This document shows, piece by piece, positions 53,518-62,303 of a DNA stretch of 64,000 nt. The stretch is from Fuerstiella marisgermanici. Its GTDB lineage: Bacteria > Planctomycetota > Planctomycetia > Planctomycetales > Planctomycetaceae. Under the pieces are notes generated by a model, which did not search any database, was not told the origin of the DNA, and worked only from the letters and a program-made list of their open reading frames with translations. The stretch is taken from positions 2,914,001 through 2,978,000 of the forward strand of contig NZ_CP017641.1 in NCBI RefSeq assembly GCF_001983935.1, written 5' to 3'. Within the stretch, counting starts at the first letter, position 1; the number at the start of each line of letters is the position of its first letter. The translations under genes and the position numbers were made by a program.

Positions 53518-56319
53518 TCACCACGCCAATCGCCCGCCGGGGCTACCCGGCTTTGCAATGGTGTCGATCTGGGAGGTGGCTCGCAGGAGCGCGTTGTCGG
53601 CGAGTGAGTAGCGGACCTGGGACTCAAGGTAGGCGAATTCGGCGGACTGTAGTCGAGCCTGCATTTGCAGTAGGTTTTCGAGGTACAGGTCTGCAACGGC
53701 AACGCCGTCGGCCAGCACGGCGCGGCGAGTTTCTGTGTACTTCAGAATCTTATTGGCTCTGTCCAACGCTTCTTTTTGCTGAGCCAAAACGGCTCCGTAC
53801 TTGTTGCGTTGAATGACCTGGTTGCGGACATCCTCCGTCACCATGCCGATCGTCGCTTCCAGTTGAGCCTGCATGCGACGGATGGCAACGTGCCCCTGTT
53901 CGGCTTTCGCCTGAGCCGCTCTGTTGCGGTACGGGATTTCGAAGTTGAAGCCAATTCCAACGCCAGGTTCTGCCCTTTGAAACTGATCAAGCCAGGCTTG
54001 GCCGATGTTTGAATTTCCGCGAAGGCCCGCCACGTAGCCAGTCAGAACCATATCCAGAACGGGCAGGATTTCGTTGGCAGCCACATCAAATCTGACCGAC
54101 GCCGCTTTGATTTCACGAATGGCTTCATGAATTTCCGATCGTTCATGCAGCGCTTTTTCGATCTGTTGTTCGGGCTGCATCGGTTGGCACTGACGCATCG
54201 GTAGAGTTTCCGGTAGCACTTCCTGATTGACGAAATCTGTAAACCGAGAACCATAGATCAGCCGCAGCAGTGCATCCTGAGCTCGAACGATGTCGTGTCT
54301 GGCTTCGATCGATGAGGCCTTGCGAGTGGCGACTTCAGAACGAGCTCGGTCCATCATCGCCGGCGTGACGTCTACTTCGATGCGTCCCGCCATCTCGTCG
54401 GCAATCTGAGTCGCTCGTTGCAACGACGTGACTGCCTGCAAATACTGACCTCGGCGCAGAACCAACGCCCAGTAAGACGAAGCGACTTCCAGCAGGTGAT
54501 CCTGAATGCCCGCCTGCAGCCGATCGTATGCCGTGTCTTTGCCAATTTCGGCCAGGCGAACCGCGCTGGTGTTGTAATGCTCGCCCGCTCCCTGCAGCAA
54601 TGGACGTTGGTAGTCAAAAGTGATCCGTGACGTGCCCTGATAGTTGGGGCTGATGAATTGTGAGTTACTGCTTTTGGTGCCAAAGTTTTGAGCGAGCTCG
54701 AATTCGGAGCCATCCCGCGATAGCCGTTTCACGCCGCTTCGCGAACTCAGCGTTCGGCTGCGCAGTTGCTGAGCAGCTCCATCAAGCGTGCTTCCAACGG
54801 GATTGCTGTCGCGGTTCCAAATCGTTTCAGCGAAAGTGGTCCAATCGAAAGCCGCATCAAGTCGGTCGACTTCCGCCTGCTGGATAAACCAATCGGAATT
54901 CAAAACTTTGAGCTCCGGCGCTTCTGTCAGAGCCAGCCCCAGCGCCTGCTGCAACGACATGGGCAGCGCGTGACGGCCGGTTAGAATCGGCTGACCAATT
55001 CGTTCTTCCCACCACAGCAAACTGCGGCGATCGGCGCCTAAATGACTGGAGTCGCTTGCAGCAAAACCGCTTTGGTTGGAGGCGAATGGCTGCGACGGAA
55101 ACGTGGAATTGGTTGACGGCGCGGCGAGCGTAGTGGCCGGCGGCGCGTCTGCGTTGGGGATCTGCAGCCCGGCGTGCCCAGCCGTCATCGTTGGCCGGCT
55201 CGCTCGCGGCGCATCCGTTGTGCCATACCTTTGGGGAAGGACCGAATACGGCATCGGGTCCTCATTTTCTGCCACGTTCGAAGTCGAGGCTTGTCCGATC
55301 GTATGTGTTTGAGAGCTTGGAGGTACATGCACGGGACGCGAGTCGGTGGCTGCCGCCGCCTGTGTCTCTGAACTTCGATCAGGCGTCAGAAACGAATGCC
55401 CTGCGGTCGCTGGTGATCGTCTGGGCGGTGCTGAATCGGCTTCGCCCGGAAGCTGACTGAAACGCAGATCCGCATCCCCTTCGGCGATCTGTTGTCGAGC
55501 GTCCGTTTCGGCGGCAGACGAAGGCAACACGCTAACCGGTCGGACTTCATGAGAATGTCCGCTCTGCAATCTGCTACCCATGTCCCGTTCGCCGGGTAGA
55601 ACAGAAATCGCGGGCGACGCCGTCCTTTGTTGAACGTTAGCGGCTTCACGCCGATTGGCTTCCACTGAACGAGCGCCGTGATTTGTGATCAGCGGCGAAG
55701 CTACGTTGCTCGGGCCATCTTTCCCGCGTGGCATGATTGAAATGGAGTCATCAAAAGCAGCATCTAGTGTCGGCCCTGCCAACTGGTTTGAGCCGTGCTG
55801 ATTCGGCAAGACCGAAATCGGCCTCGGACGACGCCCGTTCGCTGCCGTCAGGTTTGCAGCTTCAAAATCGGAGGACCACCGCGCGGAACTCACGCCGCTG
55901 CTACGCTGCGACGCTGTGAGCGGCGCGCCAAACGAATGCCCGCTGTTGACTGATGTCGATTCGAACTGCGAACTGACCTGACGAATCTTCTGGTGTTTCG
56001 GCTTCGCTGCGATGCCGGATCCTGAATTTCCGGACGCCGCAATGTATTCGGCATGCCGCACATTGGGCTCGATCGACAGTGTGAATTCGGCTGTCTCGGC
56101 TTCTTCTGACGGCTGCGGCTGACTCGCGGTCAGCGGTAACGTCGTCCACACGGCGGTGCAAAGAAGTGCAGCCCCCAGCAAGGCAAAGCCATTGCGGTGA
56201 ACGGCGACAGGCTGGGATCTTCGAGCCTTCGTCGTGGCGGAAGGCGGTTTAACACCACCGTTTCCAGCCACCCGCGATTCCGGCGCTTCAGTTCCGATTT
56301 TTTCGGCGGGTGACGTCAC
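53518..56319 (-). CDS. TolC-family outer-membrane efflux protein with long N-terminal extension
   Basis: A 933-aa protein, twice the usual TolC length. The C-terminal half (from about residue 453) is a TolC/OEP domain with two repeats: LPMSLQQALGLALTEAPELK, DHLLEVASSYWALVLRRGQY, and ARLQSAEFAYLESQVRYSLAD. The first 450 residues are unlike TolC. There is a hydrophobic segment near 48-67 (FALLGAALLCTAVWTTLPL) after a 40-residue polar start. A low-complexity Ser/Ala/Pro-rich region with a recurring SVLP-type motif then runs to the OEP domain. The start is GTG at 56319, with no earlier ATG in frame. It is divergent from the GAF-HlyD, M50-HlyD and HlyD genes and is their likely outer-membrane channel. 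Confidence 0.88.
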   Translation of the reverse strand: MTSPAEKIGTEAPESRVAGNGGVKPPSATTKARRSQPVAVHRNGFALLGAALLCTAVWTTLPLTASQPQPSEEAETAEFTLSIEPNVRHAEYIAASGNSGSGIAAKPKHQKIRQVSSQFESTSVNSGHSFGAPLTASQRSSGVSSARWSSDFEAANLTAANGRRPRPISVLPNQHGSNQLAGPTLDAAFDDSISIMPRGKDGPSNVASPLITNHGARSVEANRREAANVQQRTASPAISVLPGERDMGSRLQSGHSHEVRPVSVLPSSAAETDARQQIAEGDADLRFSQLPGEADSAPPRRSPATAGHSFLTPDRSSETQAAAATDSRPVHVPPSSQTHTIGQASTSNVAENEDPMPYSVLPQRYGTTDAPRASRPTMTAGHAGLQIPNADAPPATTLAAPSTNSTFPSQPFASNQSGFAASDSSHLGADRRSLLWWEERIGQPILTGRHALPMSLQQALGLALTEAPELKVLNSDWFIQQAEVDRLDAAFDWTTFAETIWNRDSNPVGSTLDGAAQQLRSRTLSSRSGVKRLSRDGSEFELAQNFGTKSSNSQFISPNYQGTSRITFDYQRPLLQGAGEHYNTSAVRLAEIGKDTAYDRLQAGIQDHLLEVASSYWALVLRRGQYLQAVTSLQRATQIADEMAGRIEVDVTPAMMDRARSEVATRKASSIEARHDIVRAQDALLRLIYGSRFTDFVNQEVLPETLPMRQCQPMQPEQQIEKALHERSEIHEAIREIKAASVRFDVAANEILPVLDMVLTGYVAGLRGNSNIGQAWLDQFQRAEPGVGIGFNFEIPYRNRAAQAKAEQGHVAIRRMQAQLEATIGMVTEDVRNQVIQRNKYGAVLAQQKEALDRANKILKYTETRRAVLADGVAVADLYLENLLQMQARLQSAEFAYLESQVRYSLADNALLRATSQIDTIAKPGSPGGRLAW

Positions 56320-56600
56320 GAGTAATTCCAGTGCCTGAATGTGCGCAAGAAGCCTTCAAAGATGATGATCGGCCGGTTGCACCGATCAGCTTGAGTTTTC
56401 CGGTTATACGGGTTGTGCCGATGCGCGGCGGTCAGGCGGCAATAGGCGTTGCAGAATGAAGACACGTTGACCGAAACCAGCAGGGATTGCCGTTGTTGCG
56501 TCTGAACCGGCCGGGACACGCATGAATGTCCGGCCCAGGTCCGTGCCATGGTGTCTAATGAAAGCTCAGGCCAATCACGCATTCTTGACCGAAGTTTTCT
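56320..56600. promoter_or_regulatory. Divergent promoter region of the TolC / GAF-HlyD / M50 cluster
   Basis: This 281-bp gap is the only place from which both arms of the cluster can start. I could not identify convincing promoter hexamers or an operator. Confidence 0.4.
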
Positions 56601-58553
56601 ATGACGCCCACGGATCCAACAACCGCTCGTCCTGGTGCCGACGGAGCCCGTCCTGCCCCGGCCATGAAGTCGCGAAGTCTGAATTCGCAGATTCGGCCGT
56701 TGCTGCTGGACTGCCCGTCGCGGCAGGCGCTGTTTGAGAAGGTTCTGGAAATCTGCAGCGAACAGTTCAACGCGACGATTGGGCGAGTGGACTTCCGCAT
56801 TGGTGATAAGTCCGAATCGCGAATGACTCACAACGCGATTCTGGCCAAGGCGATGGCCGACCGCTTTAACGCTGAATTCCTCGCTCCGCTGGCTGACGAA
56901 GTAAAGTCGGCGGCCAATTCTGAACCCAAACTAAAACGCTTTGAACGAGGCGACCAAAAGCTGTCGCTGATCTCTGCACCGATCATCGACATCGCCAACG
57001 ACAGCGTCGAAGGCGTCGTCACGTTAATGCTGGGTGGAGGCACCTACAAAGCCGATGTTGTACTGCCGCGACTGGATGGGATCGTCGCCGTTGTTTCCGC
57101 CGTGTTGGTCGCAAAGAGTTCCTCGACGCAGCGGCGTTTTAGTGAAGAGCCCCCCAATAATGCGGCGGCCGCTGGCCTTGCGGCCGGTCGCAACGTCGCC
57201 GAACCGCACCAGGAATCACACGCTCTGGCCAACACGGCTCAGTTCGGTTCCACCAAAGAATTCGGCTACTCGATTGTGAATTCTCTGTGCGGACAACTGA
57301 AAGCCGAACAGGTCTTTTTCGGTGTGGAACACAATCAGCGTGTCACCGTAGAAGCCGTTTCAGGGATCGCCGACTTCAAAGCCAGCAGTCCCGGCATCGC
57401 ACTGGTCCGGCAGGCCATGGAAGAGTGCATTGATACGGCGGACATCACGGTCGCTCAAACGGAACCGCCGGAAGGCATGGATTCCATGCCCCTTCATCGA
57501 CAGTGGTCCGCCGAAAGCCACAACTCGTGCGTCTGCAGTATCCCACTAAAACAGCGAGACGAAATCACGGGCGTGATCAGCATTCGTCGCCCGGCCAACC
57601 TGCCGTTTCGTCAGGACGAACTCGACAAATTGCGAATGATGCTAACTCCGTACGGCGGGGCAATTCGTGTTGTGGAGAAGGCCAACCGATCGGTGGCGGC
57701 TCAGGTAAAAACAGCCGTCGGCGAAACGGCTCGCCGCAATATCAGCAAAGGATCGATCGGCCGCAAGGTAACTCTTGCCGCGATTGGACTTGCGTCACTG
57801 TGGTTTATCTTCGGGACGATGACATATCGCCCTCTGTGCCGCACTCGAGTAACCGCCGCGGGTCTGCGCCACTTTTCTGCGCCGTTCGACGGCAAGCTGC
57901 AAACCGTTCATGTGCGCCCGGGACAACGCGTTTCGGAAGGTGATTTGTTGGTCGAATTCGATACTGTCGACCTGCGGCTGCAGTTGAATGGCCTGCAACG
58001 GCAAATCGAAACCGCTCAGGTCGAACTTCGCCGAGCCATCAGTGACGACGACCTGGCCGTCGCGGCTTTGGCTCGATCACGAGTCACCGTATTGCGAACA
58101 GAAGCGGCCGCCATTCAACGTCAGATTCAGGATGCAACCATCGTTGCACCGATGGATGGAACCGTCGTGCTGTCCGATCTCGACCAGCGTAGCGGACAGG
58201 TTTTCCCGCAAGGGGATGAACTGCTGCAACTGGCGCCGGAAGGCAACTGGTTACTGGAGATTGAAGTTCCGGACGACATCATGAACTACGTAACGGCCGA
58301 CCAAACCGGAACGTTCGCCGCCGCGTCGCTGCCTACAGAAAAGCAGTCGTTCACGATCGAACACATCGATGGAGCGGCCACGCTGATGCAGGATCGCAAC
58401 GTGTTTATCGCTCGAGCACCGTTGAAGTCTCAACCGGAATGGATGAAATCCGGCATGGAAGGTACGGCTCGGATCGAAACGGTTCCGCGACCGGTGTGGT
58501 GGGTTGCGATGCACCGAGCTGTCGACTGGGCACGCACGAACTTTTGGTTTTAG
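56601..58553 (+). CDS. GAF domain(s) fused to a HlyD-type membrane adaptor
   Basis: A 650-aa protein. Residues about 25-175 look like a degenerate GAF domain, and about 220-357 a clearer one (EFGYSIVNSLCGQLKAEQVF, SCVCSIPLKQRDEITGVISI). One membrane segment lies near 389-408 (VTLAAIGLASLWFIFGTM). The rest is a membrane-fusion-protein fold: the biotinyl/lipoyl-like half AAGLRHFSAPFDGKLQTVHV, PGQRVSEGDLLVEFD, a short coiled coil, then DATIVAPMDGTVVLSDLDQ. The layout places a cytosolic sensor in front of a periplasmic adaptor, rare for the HlyD family. It is followed after 74 bp by the M50 gene. Confidence 0.87.
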   Translation: MTPTDPTTARPGADGARPAPAMKSRSLNSQIRPLLLDCPSRQALFEKVLEICSEQFNATIGRVDFRIGDKSESRMTHNAILAKAMADRFNAEFLAPLADEVKSAANSEPKLKRFERGDQKLSLISAPIIDIANDSVEGVVTLMLGGGTYKADVVLPRLDGIVAVVSAVLVAKSSSTQRRFSEEPPNNAAAAGLAAGRNVAEPHQESHALANTAQFGSTKEFGYSIVNSLCGQLKAEQVFFGVEHNQRVTVEAVSGIADFKASSPGIALVRQAMEECIDTADITVAQTEPPEGMDSMPLHRQWSAESHNSCVCSIPLKQRDEITGVISIRRPANLPFRQDELDKLRMMLTPYGGAIRVVEKANRSVAAQVKTAVGETARRNISKGSIGRKVTLAAIGLASLWFIFGTMTYRPLCRTRVTAAGLRHFSAPFDGKLQTVHVRPGQRVSEGDLLVEFDTVDLRLQLNGLQRQIETAQVELRRAISDDDLAVAALARSRVTVLRTEAAAIQRQIQDATIVAPMDGTVVLSDLDQRSGQVFPQGDELLQLAPEGNWLLEIEVPDDIMNYVTADQTGTFAAASLPTEKQSFTIEHIDGAATLMQDRNVFIARAPLKSQPEWMKSGMEGTARIETVPRPVWWVAMHRAVDWARTNFWF

Positions 58554-58627
58554 AAACCACCGCGCCCAGCCGCTTGTGTTTCTGCACAGAACCAGCTCGC
58601 ACGATCCCTGACAATTCCCGATAGACC

Positions 58628-60775
58628 ATGACAACACCTCAGCCAACCGCAAACACGCCCGCCGATCCTCTGGCTCAGGCCCGAGAACTTACGGTGACGT
58701 TGCGTTCGGATCTGAAGGTCAGCCGTCAGGTGTATCAGGGGCACCCGGTCTACGTCATCCACGATCCCGTCTCGTTTCGGACGCACCGCCTTTCGGTTTT
58801 TCAATACCGAGTCCTCGCGGCCATCGACCCGGCCATCAAACTGGATGAGAACTTCAAGTCGCTTGTCGCGAAGCAGGAATTCCATCAGGACGAAGAACAG
58901 ATCTACTTCGAACTGATCACGTCCTTTGCACGACTTGGCCTGATCGTTCTGCCGCAGTCCAACGGCGCGAAGCTGTTCGATCAGCACAACAAAGTCCGCG
59001 CGATGAAACGGCGGGGGAAGTTCCTGAGTGCTCTGTTCCTGCAGATCCCACTGGTCAACCCCGATCGATTTCTAACACGAACAGTCGGCCGGGTTTCGTG
59101 GCTGTTTACGAAAGCGTTTCTGGCCGTGTGGCTGGTGGCGATGGCCCTGACAGGATTTGTCATCGTCAGTCGGTTTGGTGATTTGGTCCAGCCGTTAAAC
59201 GGAATTCTGGCCACAAAGAACCTGCCCTTCTTGTGGGGCTCGTTCGTTTTACTGAAGATCTGGCATGAGCTGGGGCACGGTTATGCGTGCAAGACATTCG
59301 GCGGTTTCGTGCCGGAAATGGGCACTATCCTGATCGCTGGAACTCCGGCCGCATACGTTGATGCCACTTCGGCCTGGAGCTTCCCCGAACGCCGTCGGCG
59401 ACTGGCCGTGATGTGCGGCGGAATGTTTTTCGAATCGCTGATCTTCATCCCCGCTGTCTTTGTTTGGGCGTTCTCAAGCAGCCCCATGTTGGCGTCGTGT
59501 GCCTACCAATTGTTCATCATGGCGGGGTTGGTCACGCTGCTGTTTAACGCAAACCCGCTGATGAAGTTCGACGGTTACTTCATCCTGAGCGAGCTGATTG
59601 GCATTCAGAACCTTCGCCCCAAATCAGACGCTCAAATCAAAGGGATGCTGACGTCAACGTTGCTGGGCATTAAGCGTCCGGCGTCGAACGATTCGTTGCT
59701 CACGAAGGGCATGCTGGTCGTCTATGGCATCTCCGCGACGATTTACAAATTCTTCCTGATTATCAGCATCGCCGTTGTCGTGGCGATGAAGTTTCCAATC
59801 GTCGGCCTCGCACTGGCGGCGTTTCACGTGATCACTTCGGTAGGTTTTGGAGCAATAAAAATGGCAGGCTATTTGTTGAAAAGCAAAGAGACTGAGCCCG
59901 TTCGCGGTCGAGCCCGCCTGCTGGCAGCGGTGGTACTGATCGGCTTACCGATTGCGGCGTGCGTGGTCCCGTTTCCGTTTGGCGTCGTGACTCAGGGAAT
60001 CGTCGGCGCGGAAGTAGAACACTTCGTGAACGTCGATTCTCCTGGCGAATTTCAGACGCCACTGGTCGAGGCCGGCCAGCAGGTCACCGCTGAGGCACCA
60101 TTGGCAACGTTAAAAAACGATCGCCTACAGGAAGAATTAAGCGTCGCTCGTGCGAGTTTGAAGGAAGCCATTCTGCGATGGGAAGTGACTCAGGAAGTCG
60201 ATCGTTCCGAAGCCGCTCAACACAAAGCAACGGTGAAGGAATTGCAGCAGCAAGTCGAAGAAACGGCTCGCCAGGTCCATAAGTTGACACTCTCCGCACC
60301 AGACGATGGCAAAGTTGTGCGACTGCTGTCTCGCACCGACCAGGGCCGTTTTCTACGGGAAGGCACGCCGCTGGCTGTGGTTGTAAGAGGCAAGCCTCTG
60401 TTGCGGACGTGGGTCAATGAAGACCAGCTTGGCAGTATTCAACGAGAAGCCGGAACGGAAGTGACCTTCCGAGTACCTGGCAGGTCGACAACGACGTACA
60501 CCGGAAAGATTGTCAGTGTCGAACCAGCCGCTGAAGGTGTCTTCGACCAACTCGCACTGACCTACATTGGAGGCGGCGAAATTTTGATTGATCCAACGAC
60601 TCGCCGACCACTGGAACCCGTCTTCCAGATCGATATTGAACCAACGCAGGACATCTTAAAGCTGACCGAACACGGAGCTCGGATTCATCTGAATCTTCCT
60701 CGCCGATACGAAAGCGTGGCTGCCTGGACAGTTCGCAAGTGCATGCGTTTCGTGAACAAGCTACTGGTAACTTAG
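58628..60775 (+). CDS. M50 (site-2-protease-like) zinc metalloprotease with PqqD-like N-terminus and HlyD-type C-terminus
   Basis: A 715-aa integral membrane protein. The first 110 residues resemble the PqqD/RRE peptide-binding fold (LRSDLKVSRQVYQGHPVYVI, LGLIVLPQSNG). The protease core has the zinc site HELGH at 213-217 and the third ligand region NPLMKFDGY with Asp315, both intact, among about ten membrane segments. From about residue 455 there is a HlyD-like barrel/hairpin (VNVDSPGEFQTPLVEAGQQV, KLTLSAPDDGKVVRLL). The same architecture is annotated elsewhere as putative peptide zinc metalloprotease, the class that includes Bacillus YydH. It may cleave or move a peptide through the adaptor and TolC proteins coded alongside. 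Confidence 0.88.
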   Translation: MTTPQPTANTPADPLAQARELTVTLRSDLKVSRQVYQGHPVYVIHDPVSFRTHRLSVFQYRVLAAIDPAIKLDENFKSLVAKQEFHQDEEQIYFELITSFARLGLIVLPQSNGAKLFDQHNKVRAMKRRGKFLSALFLQIPLVNPDRFLTRTVGRVSWLFTKAFLAVWLVAMALTGFVIVSRFGDLVQPLNGILATKNLPFLWGSFVLLKIWHELGHGYACKTFGGFVPEMGTILIAGTPAAYVDATSAWSFPERRRRLAVMCGGMFFESLIFIPAVFVWAFSSSPMLASCAYQLFIMAGLVTLLFNANPLMKFDGYFILSELIGIQNLRPKSDAQIKGMLTSTLLGIKRPASNDSLLTKGMLVVYGISATIYKFFLIISIAVVVAMKFPIVGLALAAFHVITSVGFGAIKMAGYLLKSKETEPVRGRARLLAAVVLIGLPIAACVVPFPFGVVTQGIVGAEVEHFVNVDSPGEFQTPLVEAGQQVTAEAPLATLKNDRLQEELSVARASLKEAILRWEVTQEVDRSEAAQHKATVKELQQQVEETARQVHKLTLSAPDDGKVVRLLSRTDQGRFLREGTPLAVVVRGKPLLRTWVNEDQLGSIQREAGTEVTFRVPGRSTTTYTGKIVSVEPAAEGVFDQLALTYIGGGEILIDPTTRRPLEPVFQIDIEPTQDILKLTEHGARIHLNLPRRYESVAAWTVRKCMRFVNKLLVT

Positions 60776-60789
60776 ACAAAGAAGTACTC

Positions 60790-61656
60790 ATGAAAAATCT
60801 CAACACCATAGCGATCGTCGCAGCCTCTGCTTTCGCATGCACGTCGTTTGCCGCCGCGGATGAATCGGATCTGTTTCAACTAGGTGACCAGTTGCACGGC
60901 GTGGCACGCCCATCAGAAATCGCCGAGCTGCCGTCACTGGTGCCTGGCACGATCGTCGAAGTGCACGTGAAGGAAGGGCAGTTCGTGAAGAAAGGCACGC
61001 CGTTGGTGACCATGGATGACCGAGTTCCCAGAGCTCGCCTGCTGGCGGCCACGGTCGAAGCCAACCTGACCGGGGCTCTGAAACGAGCCGAAGTGGAACA
61101 CCGGATGGCAGTCAGTCGACTGAACCGGCTGCGAGCAGCATTGAGTCGCGGGGCCGGCGCCGGTTTTGAACTGGAAGAAGCAGAAGGAGTCCGAGATTCA
61201 GCCGCGGCCGCCATCGAACAGCAGCGAGACATCCTGAAAGCCGCCGAAGCCAACCGTCAACTTGCGGAAGCTCAGCTGGCTCAATACACCATCACCGCGC
61301 CTTTTGACGGACTGGTGACAGAAATTCACCGGAAGTCAGGAGCCATCGATCCTTCGCAGTTGATCGTCACCATGGCCAATTTGTCGACGCTGGAAGTCGA
61401 GATGCATCTGCCGTCTCGACTGTACGGCACCGTCCAGCGCGGACAGACGTTGCCTTTGAAGGCCGGTCAACCGATCGCAAACAGCATCAATGCTTCGGTG
61501 GTTTCCGTATCGCCGATTATCGATTCGGCCAGCGACACGTTTCGTTGTCTTCTGCAGATCAACAACAGCCAGACACTGCTTCCGGCTGGCTTTAGTGTGG
61601 TGTTGAAGAATTCGGACAACAACACCGCCATCGGACGCGTAACCAACGCCCGATAG
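60790..61656 (+). CDS. Periplasmic adaptor subunit (HlyD/membrane-fusion-protein family)
   Basis: A 288-aa exported protein. From ATG 60790 it has a signal peptide (IAIVAASAFACTSFAAA); an in-frame start at 60739 would overlap the M50 gene. The lipoyl-like halves (LPSLVPGTIVEVHVKEGQFV, KKGTPLVTMDD and YTITAPFDGLVTEIHRKSGA) flank a helical hairpin (AVSRLNRLRAALSRGAGAGF, EEAEGVRDSAAAAIEQQRDI). A beta-barrel domain closes it. The M50 stop is only 14 bases upstream, so it is co-transcribed, and it probably bridges the M50 or GAF-HlyD protein to the TolC channel. Confidence 0.9.
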   Translation: MKNLNTIAIVAASAFACTSFAAADESDLFQLGDQLHGVARPSEIAELPSLVPGTIVEVHVKEGQFVKKGTPLVTMDDRVPRARLLAATVEANLTGALKRAEVEHRMAVSRLNRLRAALSRGAGAGFELEEAEGVRDSAAAAIEQQRDILKAAEANRQLAEAQLAQYTITAPFDGLVTEIHRKSGAIDPSQLIVTMANLSTLEVEMHLPSRLYGTVQRGQTLPLKAGQPIANSINASVVSVSPIIDSASDTFRCLLQINNSQTLLPAGFSVVLKNSDNNTAIGRVTNAR

Positions 61657-61659
61657 CCA

Positions 61660-62001
61660 CTATTCTTCAATCAGTGGTTCCAGAATTTTCTGCAGTCCGG
61701 AAATGCCCAGAAACGCGGCGGCGTGAACGGGTTCACGAATGCTTGTTTCTCGATGGCGACCGCGATGATTCGCGATCGCCACGACGTAGCGGCCAAGGCC
61801 ACCGTACTGAGCCAGCTTTTCGCCGAATTCCTGCAGCGTGAGATCTTCATGCTGCAGCCAGCGGTTTAGGCGACGGATCTCAGAGGTGTTGGGCAGCGTG
61901 AAGGCATGCGGCGTCGGCGGCTTCAACTCTGCGCCGTCGACTCGATATTTGGCCGCCGACTTGGACTTTGAGTTTGTGGTGTTTGCCCGGGTTGATGCCA
62001 T
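61660..62001 (-). CDS. Short HDOD-like protein
   Basis: A 113-aa soluble protein. The stretch YVVAIANHRGRHRETSIREP then VHAAAFLGISGLQKIL resembles the core of HDOD domains (aNSa...HAI..LGi..L), but the full domain is about 200 residues, so this would be a truncated or minimal version. The basic N-terminus (STRANTTNSKSKSAAKYR) is probably disordered. Start ATG 62001, with GTG at 62004 also possible. It ends 3 bp from the adaptor-gene stop on the other strand. I am not sure of the family. Confidence 0.6.
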   Translation of the reverse strand: MASTRANTTNSKSKSAAKYRVDGAELKPPTPHAFTLPNTSEIRRLNRWLQHEDLTLQEFGEKLAQYGGLGRYVVAIANHRGRHRETSIREPVHAAAFLGISGLQKILEPLIEE

Positions 62002-62303
62002 CACTCGCGCTCCATCCTGGAAGTGAATGTCTCGAATCCTTTGCTACGTAGGTTTTATCGTCCGCGCATAGGATTCCACTTTCACTCCGGCACGTGTGTG
62101 GGACGCCCTATTTGCGTTTAGATCCGCTGGCTTGCGGTTATGCGCGTTCCGCGCGTGATGCCGACAAGCCATGGGCAAAAGTACCCACGTGATTCGCCGG
62201 CCACCGCGGATTTCGCTGACTTGTGGCCTCGGGACAAGCCGCTCGGACGATGAAGGCTGCTTCCAACAAGCCCTAATCGTCCCGCAACAAGAGAGAAACT
62301 GCT
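62002..62303. other. Intergenic stretch with one repeat copy
   Basis: About 300 bp between the ALDH gene end and the HDOD-like gene start, both on the minus strand. It contains the dispersed repeat at 62206-62236 and presumably the promoter of the HDOD-like gene. No gene is seen. Confidence 0.45.
62206..62236 (+). repeat. Dispersed intergenic repeat, copy B
   Basis: Matches 16044-16074 in the same orientation with four mismatches in 31 bases. The shared core is TCGCTGACTTG then GGCC and CGGGACA. Confidence 0.7.
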
